Origin: an uncultured Collinsella sp. | GTDB lineage: Bacteria; Actinomycetota; Coriobacteriia; Coriobacteriales; Coriobacteriaceae | Reading direction: 5' to 3' | Assembly (NCBI GenBank): GCA_900752545.1 | Contig: CAADVS010000072.1 | Location: 1-7,478 of the forward strand | Length of the DNA stretch: 7,478 nt | Part shown: positions 1-6,116 of the stretch, piece by piece | Layout of the letters: the number at the start of each line of letters is the position of its first letter | Numbering within the stretch: position 1 is the first letter of the stretch | Position numbers and translations under genes: made by a program | The notes under the pieces: generated by a model | The model's database searches: none | What the model was told of the DNA's origin: nothing | What the model saw: the letters and a program-made list of their open reading frames with translations, nothing else

Positions 1-364
1 CGAGCACCTCGTCGGCATCGCCGCCGGGCCTGCCGCATTTCAATTTGTTGCGGAGCCTATAGCCGGTCGCCTCGGCGCGGCGTATGGCATCGGTCTCCAA
101 ACCGTCGAGCGTCCGTGCGTCGACCCCATCGTCGACGCACGCGAAATACGCCTTGGCAATTCCCACGCCGTCGAAGTCGGCCCGATGCCTGTATTCGTGC
201 GCGTGCTGCGCGTATCTCCCGACCATGTCGACCGACTTGCCGACGTAGGCGGTACCGTCGTCGAACACGTAGAAGTAGATGCCCCTACGGTGATCGGGCG
301 CTAGCTCGGCGGAAAGGGAAGAGCGCGCCGACACGTCTATGCGATGGAAGATGAGTCTGTCCAT
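1..364 (-). CDS. GIY-YIG nuclease domain protein (3' end beyond the left edge)
   Basis: Seen: the frame opens at an ATG (minus strand, first base 364) and stays open to the left edge, giving 121 residues with no stop. A purine-rich ACGGGGG lies just upstream as a plausible ribosome binding site. The GIY-YIG hallmarks occur in order: GIY at residues 28-30, YVG at 40-42 followed by KS, Arg50, His54, Glu90 in a helix-like LETDAIRRAE stretch, and Asn106. Known: this fold cuts DNA using the GIY and YIG tyrosines, the Arg and a metal-binding Glu. It occurs in homing endonucleases, UvrC, restriction enzymes and small stand-alone proteins. All key residues are present, so the domain is probably active. 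It starts 37 bp after the DUF4268 gene on the same strand with no terminator between, so it is probably the fourth gene of the operon. The C-terminus and any extra domain are not visible, so its exact role stays open. Confidence 0.8.
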   Translation of the reverse strand, partial: MDRLIFHRIDVSARSSLSAELAPDHRRGIYFYVFDDGTAYVGKSVDMVGRYAQHAHEYRHRADFDGVGIAKAYFACVDDGVDARTLDGLETDAIRRAEATGYRLRNKLKCGRPGGDADEVL

Positions 365-401
365 ATAGCCCCCGTTTGCAATTAGCCCGCCCCGGCGTCG
401 G

Positions 402-1334
402 CTACAGACCGAGCTCGGCGATCGCCTTCTTCATTCCCAGCGCCCAGCCGAGCTGTCGCTCGATATAGCCGGGCCACGCGTCCTCGTTGCCCTTTATAGG
501 GCATCCATCCTGATAGAAGCGCAGGCCCGATGCCTTCTTCGCGTCGAACGGGATGGCCTTGAGGCCGAGCCGCCCCTCGAACAATCCGCTATTGTCGATG
601 GCCTTGTGGCCTATGGACTTGTCGTCATTGACGTAGAACTCGACGCCTATCCTGCCCTTCTGGGTGTCGATGAACAGCGCAATGTGGTATGCCGAGGTCC
701 CACAGCGCAGTATGCTCCAATAGTTCTTGCTGGGCTTCTGGGGATTGAACTCCTTCGTGAATTCCGGCTTCGAGAGCGCAATGTCGCGGTACTTCGTCCA
801 ATACGAGAGCTTCACGCGCTCGGTATCCGACAGGCCCTCGCTGAGCTTGATGGCCTTCGTCCACTCATTGGGCTGCTCCACGACGTTGAACCGCGGCGCG
901 GGGAGCGAGTCGCCTATCGCCCACAGCTCCACCTCGACCAGGAAGAACCCGAAGTCGCTGTCGGTATGCTGGTTGAGCCATTCGATGGCCTGGCGGTGCT
1001 CGTCGCGGGCGCGCGCGACGACCCACACCACGACCTCCGCGCCCTTGCCGGCCGCGTAGGTGATGACCTTGCCAAGGTGGTCGTGGTTGGTGTCCTCCAG
1101 CTGGTTCTCGATGACCACCTTTCGCCCGGTGCCGGATTCCTGCGCGTAGATGTCGACGTTGAACGAGCCTACGGAAGACTCGGCCTCGATAAGTTCGAGC
1201 TCGATGCCGATCTCGCTGCCCAAGAGCGCGAGGTTGGGCTCCTCCGAGAGCCATTTCGTGAAGTCGTGCGCCTCATGAGGCCACACGTCGCGCAGCTCGA
1301 CCCTTTTGATCTCTCCCAAATTGTATTTGGCCAT
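402..1334 (-). CDS. DUF4268 domain protein with PD-(D/E)XK-like N-terminal domain
   Basis: A 310-residue protein. The ATG at 1334 is chosen because MAKYNLGEIKRVELRDVW matches the usual family beginning, it follows the upstream stop codon by one base, and GGGGCGGG lies about 10 bases before it. The frame is open further upstream, but that part encodes only Arg/Ser/Thr-rich sequence antisense in character to the neighbouring gene. Seen: residues about 40-110 look like a PD-(D/E)XK core, with Asp61 in a beta strand (NVDIYA), Glu76 and Gln78 in VVIENQLE, then a DHLGK helix at 85-89. The C-terminal half (about 160-310) contains the aromatic-rich YWTKYRD and EFYVNDDKS segments expected of DUF4268. 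Known: such proteins are often found beside restriction-modification genes; the domain has no settled biochemical role. Inference: a DNA-binding or DNA-cutting accessory of the upstream R-M enzyme. Gln replaces the usual catalytic Lys, which may be family-typical. The family call is from memory of its sequence pattern. Confidence 0.8.
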   Translation of the reverse strand: MAKYNLGEIKRVELRDVWPHEAHDFTKWLSEEPNLALLGSEIGIELELIEAESSVGSFNVDIYAQESGTGRKVVIENQLEDTNHDHLGKVITYAAGKGAEVVVWVVARARDEHRQAIEWLNQHTDSDFGFFLVEVELWAIGDSLPAPRFNVVEQPNEWTKAIKLSEGLSDTERVKLSYWTKYRDIALSKPEFTKEFNPQKPSKNYWSILRCGTSAYHIALFIDTQKGRIGVEFYVNDDKSIGHKAIDNSGLFEGRLGLKAIPFDAKKASGLRFYQDGCPIKGNEDAWPGYIERQLGWALGMKKAIAELGL

Positions 1335-1335
1335 A

Positions 1336-2397
1336 TTATTTGCCCGCCCCATTCTCATCTTCCAAGGCGGCCCCATTCTCGAATTCGCGGCGGCTCGCCT
1401 CCATCTGCTCCTGAAGGTCCTCAACGGAAGGCAACTCAAGCATGTATTTCGAGGCGAAGACCTGTTTGCCGTCCGCAAGGGCCGAGTAGCGCGCAATCGC
1501 CTCGTTCTTCTGCGAGCACAGGATGAGGCCGATGGTCGGGTTGTCGTCGTCACGCTTTCGCAACGCGTCGAACATGCGGATGTAGCTATCCATCTGTCCG
1601 ACATCGGCGTGCGTCAGCTTGCCGATTTTCAAATCAATAAGCACGTAGCATTTAAGCACGGCGTGGTAGAACACCAGGTCGAGATAGAAATCCTCGTCAT
1701 CGTAGCGCATAAGCTTCTGCCGAGCGACGAAGCAGAAACCCGTGCCCAGTTCAAGCAGGAAGTCCTGAAGGTTGTCGATGAGCGCCTGCTCAAGCTCGCT
1801 ATCGCGCAGCGCGGGGTAATTCTTCAGATCGAGGAATTCCAGGACTTAGGGGTCCTTGATGAAATGCTCAAGTGCGATTTGCGCGAGTTTTTCGTTGGCC
1901 TCGGCAACGACGGGAGCCTTGTCGCGGCTCGCGAGCAGGCGGGCGTAGGACAAAGTCGAAATCTGCCTGTCGAGCTGGCGCGTCGACCATTGCTGATCGG
2001 CGGCCTCATTCATATACCAGGCTCGGGCCTTGTCGTCTTTGACCTTCGAAAGTTTGCGATAATGCGTCCATGTCAATTCGTGACGCAGTGAGTCACGAAT
2101 TGGAAACGCCAGGTAGAACAAGCGCATATACCGAAGATTCGAGGTGTCGAACCCCTTGCCGAAATCCTCAGTCAAGCGCGCAGACAGCCCCTCTATCAGT
2201 TTGTCGCCATAGGCGGCGCGCTCCTCGCCGCCTTGCTCCTCGACGATGCTACGGCCGATTTCCCAATAGGCCAAGACCATCGAGTAGTTGACGGCCGCAT
2301 AAGCACGCTTGCGGGCTGAAGAAAGGATATCGCTAATACGGTTGTAGAAGTCGGCAGGAACGACGCCCATCGCTTCGCGTTTCGAAATCTCGTCCAC
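1336..2397 (-). pseudogene. DUF1016/YhcG-type PD-(D/E)XK nuclease, interrupted by an in-frame TAA
   Basis: The gene starts at a GTG (2397) with GGGAGAG as ribosome binding site, 14 bp after the R-M stop. It reads 183 codons, meets TAA at 1846-1848, then continues in the same frame for 169 more codons to its natural stop at 1336-1338. Both halves belong to one protein: the first is the DUF1016 N-terminal domain (YNRISDILSSARKRAYAAVN, WEIGR, LRYMRLFY), the second the C-terminal nuclease domain with Asp240 in DFYLDLVFYH and Asp255-Leu-Lys257 followed by IGKLTHADVGQM. Around the stop the protein would read HFIKDP-stop-VLEFLDL; family members carry Tyr there, so one base change (TAC or TAT to TAA) explains it. 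Full length would be 353 residues, normal for the family. No frameshift or second stop is present, so the lesion looks recent, or is a sequencing error. The nearest in-frame ATG after it (1710) lies at the edge of the nuclease core, so restart would give a truncated domain. Truncated N-terminal protein could still be made. Confidence 0.85.
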
Positions 2398-2411
2398 GGT
2401 TTCTCTCCCTA

Positions 2412-5237
2412 TTATTCACCTGATGTTTTCTCAGCATACAGCTTGAACAGGTGCGCGACGATTTTCTCCTCGTCGCCTCCGAAATCGACGCCGTAGGCGG
2501 CCTCGACGGCGGCATCGAGTGCCTTGTGGGCTGCGAGCAGGTCGCTTGGCATCTTGTCGGGGTCGTAAAGATCGGCGATGGTGAGGCCCAGATGAGCATT
2601 GCGGGCATCGAGCACCCGCTGGGCGCATTCCTCCACCTTCTGCCTGCATTCTGCGGAAACGCATTCCTCCACCGCCACGCAAGCATTGCCAGCATTGACG
2701 CCGGGCCACGGGAAGTTGTTGTACACCACGCCGCCAGAATAGCGGTAACGATTCTCAAGCCTGCCGCACACGGTGCGCATCCAAGCGTTGTGCGTCTGCG
2801 AGTGCAGGATGCCAAAATGGTACAAATTTGCATCCGGAATCAGAAACACAAGATCACTGCAAAACACATCAGGATCAACGAAGCCCAATGGGATATAGCG
2901 CCGCCGTTCGGACGAGACTTTAGGCACAAGAATAGAAGTGCCTTCTGGCATGTTCTCAACATGAAAACGGCAAGGCATCTCGGCAAGCTTTCTGGTGGGT
3001 GCGCTCTTCGATGCGAGTCTAAAGGCACGCACTGCCTCTATGCGCTCTCGGCAAAGGGGCAGCTTGTCCAGCTGTTCGCGGGTGCCCTCTCCGAGCCACA
3101 ATACGTAGCGCCGCTTTCCCTTGATGAACTCCTCGCTGCCGATCCACGGATGAATGAACTCGGCCGCACCAGGCTCTTTATCAAGGAAAGCCTCAAGCTG
3201 ATCCGGCTTGAAAAGGTAACCGCCGCCGTCGATAGGCTTGTTTCCGATCCCGATCTTAGGAACATTGCAAAGCGGCTTGCTCCTATTCCATACGAATGCA
3301 TCAGGCGCATCGGAGAGGTAGGCATTGATATTGCCCACCTCCATGCGAACCGCCTCGGCATCAGGCCCCGCATGATAAAACAGGGTCTTATTCACACCTT
3401 CACGCGAGAACCCGACTATGATCACGAACACGTGCGCCTGGTCGTTCGCCTCGTTCACCCACCTGAAAGTGTTATGGGCAAAGTCGATGCGGATACCCGA
3501 ATCGAAGATGGGCTCCCAGACATTGGCCACCTGCTCGCCTTGGCAAATGCTATTCGTAGAAACGAAGGCACAGCGCACATGCGACCCCTGCGTGTACTCT
3601 GCGGCTTTCATGTACCAGCCGGCAACGTAATCAACGTTGCCTGAGTTCTTCGCTCCGTGGAATACCCCCACAAGCTCGGCCTTCTGCTCCTTGCTCTGGT
3701 TCCTGGCGCCGTAGAACGGCGGGTTGCCGACGATATAGGCGCACCTCTCGACAGGAAGAACATCATTCCAGTCCATACGCAAGGCATTGCCCTCGTGGAT
3801 GCTGCCGTTGCTCTTCAGGGGCAGGAAGTCGAAAGGCTGCAGCAAGATTTCCTGCGTTGCCTCCATCATCTGCTCCTCGGCGATCCACAGCGCGGTCTTG
3901 GCGACGCTCACGGCGAAGTCGTTGATCTCGATGCCGTAGAACTGCGAGATGGACACCTCGATGAGCGACTCCTCGTCGAATCCCATGCCGATCTGCTCGC
4001 CCTGCAGGCTCTCGATCACGCGGTTCTCAAGCTTGCGAAGCGACAGGTAGCTCTCAGTGAGGAAGTTGCCCGAGCCGCAGGCCGGGTCGAGGATGTTGAT
4101 GCTGCTGAGCTTCTTCTGGAAGCGGCGCAGCTTCATCTTGCGGTTCCTCTCGACCTTCTCGCCCTCGATCTCGGCGAGCTCGGCCTTGAGGTCGTCGAGG
4201 AACAGCGGGTCGATGACCTTGTGGATGTTCTCGATGCTGGTGTAGTGCATGCCGCCCGACCTGCGGGTGTCGGGGTTCAGCGTGCTCTCGAACGCAGCGC
4301 CGAAGATGGTGGGGCTGATGCCCGACCAGTCGAAGCTCTGCGACGCCTCAAGCAGGAGGTCGAGCCTGATTTGGTCGGTGAACTGCGGCACCACGATGTC
4401 GTCGGATCCGAACAGGCCGCCGTTGACGTACGGGAACGCCGACAGGTATTCGGGCAGGTACGGGTCGCGCTCCGCGTCGGGCGTGTCGAGCACCCCGAAA
4501 AGGTCGATGACCGCCTGGCGCATCTGGTCGGCGGGGAAGCGCTTCAGGTAGTTGAGCAGGGCGTCCTTCTCGTGCAGAAGCCCCGAGTCCTCGGCGTAGA
4601 GCAGGAAGACCAGGCGCACGATGAGCACGTTGAGGCTGCGCTGCTCATGCTCGTCGGTCTCGATATTCCTGTATTGCTGCGAGAGCTGCGAGTACAGCTT
4701 GCCCACCAGCTCGCCGGCCTTCACCGACAGCTGCTTCTCGCGCTCGATGCGCGAGTTGCCCTTGTTCGAGAAGAATGCCAGCAGGTGCAGCTGCGCCGGT
4801 AGCTCGTCGAGCGCCAGCGAGACGTATTCCTCCTGGTTCTCCTTCTCCTGGTCGTAGATGCGGAACTCGTCGAAGTTGCAGGTGACAATCCAGCGCGGGC
4901 GAATCGAGAACGGCAGGTTGTCGGCGTACCACTTCGCCTGCTGGTAGGGCGTTTCCTCGCCCGCCTTCTTGCTGCGCTCGGATGCCTTGTCCAAGCTGAT
5001 GCCGCGACCCTTCATCTCGACCAGAATGCCCATGTCCTCGTAGAACACGTCGATCTTGCGGCCCTTGACCTTGCGCTCGAATTCAAGGAAGTGCGTGGCA
5101 TTGGGCAAGCCCAGCACGCCTTCGAACAGCTCTATCCAGAACGAGCGCGAATGCTCCTCCTCAACGCACGGCATCGCCTTCCAGCGCTTCACGAATTCCT
5201 GCGCCGCGCGCTTTTGCTCAATGGTGGTCATACGCAT
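2412..5237 (-). CDS. MmeI-like Type IIG/IIL restriction-modification enzyme (nuclease + N6-adenine methyltransferase)
   Basis: A 941-residue single-chain enzyme expected to methylate adenine in its target and to cut unmodified DNA at a distance. Domains in order: N-terminal nuclease (about 1-160) with Asp63 and Glu74-Met-Lys76, matching the D-X9/10-EXK of MmeI; helical connector (about 170-370); methyltransferase with SAM-binding motif I DPACGSGNF (384-392) and catalytic motif IV NPPF (505-508); target-recognition region (about 620-835), with VPKVSSERRRYIP near 771-783 and the closing signature ENRYRYSGGVVYNNFPWP (828-845); and a C-terminal helical tail. MmeI itself has 919 residues, so this is full length and intact, with every catalytic residue seen. 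Start: ATG 5237 or ATG 5231 (MTTIEQKR); AAGG and AAAGTGA stand upstream and do not settle it. It is the first gene of the minus-strand operon. Known: this family usually modifies one strand and needs no separate methyltransferase or specificity gene, and none is seen. Target sequence cannot be read by eye. Confidence 0.9.
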   Translation of the reverse strand: MRMTTIEQKRAAQEFVKRWKAMPCVEEEHSRSFWIELFEGVLGLPNATHFLEFERKVKGRKIDVFYEDMGILVEMKGRGISLDKASERSKKAGEETPYQQAKWYADNLPFSIRPRWIVTCNFDEFRIYDQEKENQEEYVSLALDELPAQLHLLAFFSNKGNSRIEREKQLSVKAGELVGKLYSQLSQQYRNIETDEHEQRSLNVLIVRLVFLLYAEDSGLLHEKDALLNYLKRFPADQMRQAVIDLFGVLDTPDAERDPYLPEYLSAFPYVNGGLFGSDDIVVPQFTDQIRLDLLLEASQSFDWSGISPTIFGAAFESTLNPDTRRSGGMHYTSIENIHKVIDPLFLDDLKAELAEIEGEKVERNRKMKLRRFQKKLSSINILDPACGSGNFLTESYLSLRKLENRVIESLQGEQIGMGFDEESLIEVSISQFYGIEINDFAVSVAKTALWIAEEQMMEATQEILLQPFDFLPLKSNGSIHEGNALRMDWNDVLPVERCAYIVGNPPFYGARNQSKEQKAELVGVFHGAKNSGNVDYVAGWYMKAAEYTQGSHVRCAFVSTNSICQGEQVANVWEPIFDSGIRIDFAHNTFRWVNEANDQAHVFVIIVGFSREGVNKTLFYHAGPDAEAVRMEVGNINAYLSDAPDAFVWNRSKPLCNVPKIGIGNKPIDGGGYLFKPDQLEAFLDKEPGAAEFIHPWIGSEEFIKGKRRYVLWLGEGTREQLDKLPLCRERIEAVRAFRLASKSAPTRKLAEMPCRFHVENMPEGTSILVPKVSSERRRYIPLGFVDPDVFCSDLVFLIPDANLYHFGILHSQTHNAWMRTVCGRLENRYRYSGGVVYNNFPWPGVNAGNACVAVEECVSAECRQKVEECAQRVLDARNAHLGLTIADLYDPDKMPSDLLAAHKALDAAVEAAYGVDFGGDEEKIVAHLFKLYAEKTSGE

Positions 5238-5267
5238 TCACTTTCGCCTTGGGATTGATCAAAGTTG

Positions 5268-5273
5268 ATTCTA
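5268..5273 (-). promoter_or_regulatory. possible -10 element (TAGAAT) for the R-M operon
   Basis: On the minus strand TAGAAT (5 of 6 to consensus) lies about 30 bases before the R-M start codon, with TTGAAG immediately upstream and no good -35 at 16-18 bp. It is the best -10 match I see in the 241-bp spacer, but the support is weak. Confidence 0.2.
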
Positions 5274-5331
5274 CTTCAACGCGGCGTCTGGCGGCGCCCA
5301 AGCGTAACAACCGAACAAAGCAAGGGCCTTT

Positions 5332-5445
5332 ATGGAGAGTGGGATCAACAAGGCAAAGCAGCGAAGGGGCGCCTTCGTCGCAACGAACGACGCGTACAAG
5401 AACGACGAGGCCGCTTTCGCCGAAAGCATCTCCAATAGAATATAA
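5332..5445 (+). CDS. possible small ORF (37 aa) or remnant of a gene's 3' end
   Basis: An ATG at 5332 preceded five bases earlier by AAGGGC opens a 37-codon frame ending in TAA at 5443-5445. Codons are strongly GC-ending (GGC GCC TTC GTC, AAG AAC GAC GAG GCC), unlike random spacer. The peptide is Lys/Arg/Ala-rich, with an AYKNDEAAFAESISNRI tail. The frame is closed upstream by TAA at 5305-5307. Its stop codon sits inside the -10 box of the next gene. I do not recognise the peptide. It may be a genuine small protein, the decayed tail of a lost gene, or chance. Confidence 0.25.
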   Translation: MESGINKAKQRRGAFVATNDAYKNDEAAFAESISNRI

Positions 5446-5466
5446 TCGAACTGGTGTTCGATTATA
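5441..5466 (+). promoter_or_regulatory. -10 box overlapping a perfect actinobacterial LexA (SOS) box
   Basis: An 11-bp perfect inverted repeat (arms 5441-5451 and 5456-5466, spacer TGGT) contains TCGAAC-TGGT-GTTCGA at 5446-5461. This matches the mycobacterial/actinobacterial LexA site TCGAAC-N4-GTTCGA at every fixed position. The left arm begins with TATAAT (5441-5446), a perfect -10 hexamer, and the right arm runs into the AAGGAG ribosome binding site of the gene starting at 5479. A repressor bound here would cover the -10 and the transcription start. I see no convincing -35. Inference: the downstream gene is repressed by LexA and induced by DNA damage. Confidence 0.75.
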
Positions 5467-5478
5467 AGGAGTATTCCC

Positions 5479-5754
5479 ATGTATGAAATCAAGCGAAAAT
5501 CCCTTGCCGGCAAATGTGGAATTCCACTCGAGAAGGATCGCCGCTACGTCGAAGTCGAATTCGGGAGGCAGCTTTCCGCTCCGTCGCTGGTCAGATTCGA
5601 AAACGGCCAATCGTGGCACGTCGAAAGCGTATTCAACAGATTTGAGTACGGGCGCGAATTCTTCGGAAACCTGTGCGAGCACTATCAGGTGTTCGTGGGT
5701 GACGACATCAGGGATATTTGGCACGAATCCGGCAGATGGTTCGTTCGCAAGTAG
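5479..5754 (+). CDS. small protein of unknown function under a probable SOS promoter
   Basis: A 91-residue protein. The start at 5479 is well supported: AAGGAG at 5466-5471 with seven bases of spacing, and the SOS box directly upstream. The sequence is soluble-looking, with no signal peptide or membrane segment. It is rich in aromatic and charged residues, with short beta-like stretches: KDRRYVEVEFGRQ (19-31), SLVRFENGQSWHVESVFNRF (36-55), REFFGN (59-64), HYQVFVGDDIRDIW (68-81) and a closing ESGRWFV. No catalytic motif is evident. The pattern of a Phe-Asn-Gly turn, V-x-S-V strand and terminal Gly-Arg-Trp strand loosely resembles small beta-barrel proteins such as DUF6504, some of which sit near SOS polymerase genes in actinobacteria. 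That comparison is a guess from pattern only. It is a single gene on its strand, facing away from the R-M operon and towards the tRNA terminator. Its probable promoter argues for a DNA-damage role or for cargo of a mobile element. Confidence 0.8.
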   Translation: MYEIKRKSLAGKCGIPLEKDRRYVEVEFGRQLSAPSLVRFENGQSWHVESVFNRFEYGREFFGNLCEHYQVFVGDDIRDIWHESGRWFVRK

Positions 5755-5780
5755 GCCCTCGTGAAATATGAAGGATATAT

Positions 5781-5831
5781 GAATATGGGTCGAATAATTC
5801 TTTTTTGAGAAATTCGACCCATATTCGACCC
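5781..5831. repeat. long inverted repeat with an extra direct copy of its core
   Basis: A 15-bp perfect inverted repeat has arms GAATATGGGTCGAAT (5781-5795) and ATTCGACCCATATTC (5812-5826). TTCT/AGAA can pair further in after a two-base bulge, leaving a T-rich loop. The core ATTCGACCC (5812-5820) is repeated directly at 5823-5831, so three copies of the 9-mer lie within 51 bases, two direct and one inverted. It follows the 91-aa gene by 26 bases. No T-run follows the stem on either strand, so it is not a standard terminator. It may be an operator cluster, a recombination/attachment site, or an RNA hairpin that protects transcript ends. Confidence 0.7.
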
Positions 5832-5858
5832 AAAAACAAGGTTTTCCACAAGGCAAAT

Positions 5859-5896
5859 AAAAAAGCAGGCCAGAACTTTTACCGTTCTGACCTGCT
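5859..5896 (-). terminator. intrinsic terminator of the tRNA-fMet gene
   Basis: Just after the tRNA 3' end on the minus strand, AGCAGGTCAGAAC pairs with GTTCTGGCCTGCT (13 bp, one G-U) around a seven-base loop, and six T residues follow. Arms are 5884-5896 and 5864-5876. This is a classic Rho-independent terminator. Only a weak TTTT follows on the plus strand, so any terminator activity for the converging 91-aa gene would be poor. Confidence 0.9.
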
Positions 5897-5904
5897 GAAA
5901 CTTT

Positions 5905-5982
5905 TGGTCGCGGGGACCGGATTTGAACCGATGACCTTCGGGTTATGAGCCCGACGAGCTGACCAGACTGCTCCACCCCGCA
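5905..5982 (-). tRNA. initiator tRNA-fMet (anticodon CAU), CCA encoded
   Basis: The minus strand gives a complete 78-nt cloverleaf. The anticodon CAU is at 5947-5945 and sits on the three consecutive G-C pairs (GGG...CCC) that mark initiator tRNAs. The T-loop is TTCAAAT with stem ATCGG/CCGGT, and the 3' CCA is encoded at 5907-5905. The whole sequence is close to bacterial initiator tRNAs from memory, including AGCTCGTCGGGCTCATAACCC. Positions 2-7 pair with 66-71; position 1 is U and 72 is G, so the first pair is only a weak U-G wobble. That keeps the weak 1-72 end that formylation and initiation rely on (C x A in E. coli). It reads from its own promoter into a strong terminator. The R-M operon lies on the 3' side of this gene, the usual side for island integration. 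Confidence 0.95.
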
Positions 5983-6011
5983 ATATGTTAGGTGCCTTAA
6001 GGCAAGAAAAT

Positions 6012-6039
6012 ATATTACCAGCCTCAGCGTTTAATGCAA
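6012..6039 (-). promoter_or_regulatory. sigma70-type promoter of tRNA-fMet
   Basis: On the minus strand TTGCAT (6039-6034) and TAATAT (6017-6012) are 16 bp apart, each one or two bases from the -35/-10 consensus. The -10 ends about 30 bases before the tRNA, so transcription should start near 6005 with a short leader. A perfect palindrome GCCTTAAGGC (5994-6003) sits at or just after the expected start and may be a processing or regulatory element. Confidence 0.65.
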
Positions 6040-6116
6040 GACCGAATTTCCGAGAATACCCGCCAATCACCAGTTCTTCACAATCGAGGCCAGATAGGCA
6101 GTTGCTTCTCAATCAT

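Noticed and set aside
606..1526. Long plus-strand open frame (306 codons)
   Set aside because: It is antisense to DUF4268 and DUF1016, whose domains are recognisable. Its product is a Leu/Val/Arg/Asp-rich sequence typical of the complement of a GC-rich gene.
1335..1604. Upstream extension of the DUF4268 reading frame, giving a 400-residue protein
   Set aside because: The extra 90 residues are Arg/Ser/Thr-rich and lie over the DUF1016 nuclease domain, which is recognisable in another frame of the same strand. The ATG at 1334 fits the family start.
1306..2091. Plus-strand open frame (261 codons)
   Set aside because: It is antisense to the DUF1016 gene and has no motif of its own. It stays open only through the codon bias of the opposite strand.
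2451..4802. Two long plus-strand open frames (397 and 381 codons) opposite the R-M gene
   Set aside because: The minus strand encodes a complete MmeI-like enzyme with all motifs. The plus-strand products have biased composition and no ribosome binding signal.
5413..5427. GCTTTCG-C-CGAAAGC inverted repeat near the SOS promoter
   Set aside because: A one-base loop cannot form a stable hairpin, and it matches no known operator. It can arise by chance within the GC-biased small frame.
5842..5850. TTTTCCACA, one base from a DnaA box
   Set aside because: It is a single copy, with no cluster of boxes, no AT-rich unwinding element set and no dnaA/dnaN nearby. Chance match.
5218..5976. Minus-strand open frame of 252 codons running from the tRNA across the SOS gene
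   Set aside because: It begins inside the tRNA, passes through the terminator and the inverted repeat, and overlaps a well-supported plus-strand gene.
5879..6112. Minus-strand 77-codon frame upstream of and through the tRNA
   Set aside because: It overlaps the tRNA promoter and the whole tRNA-fMet, so it is not plausible as a gene.
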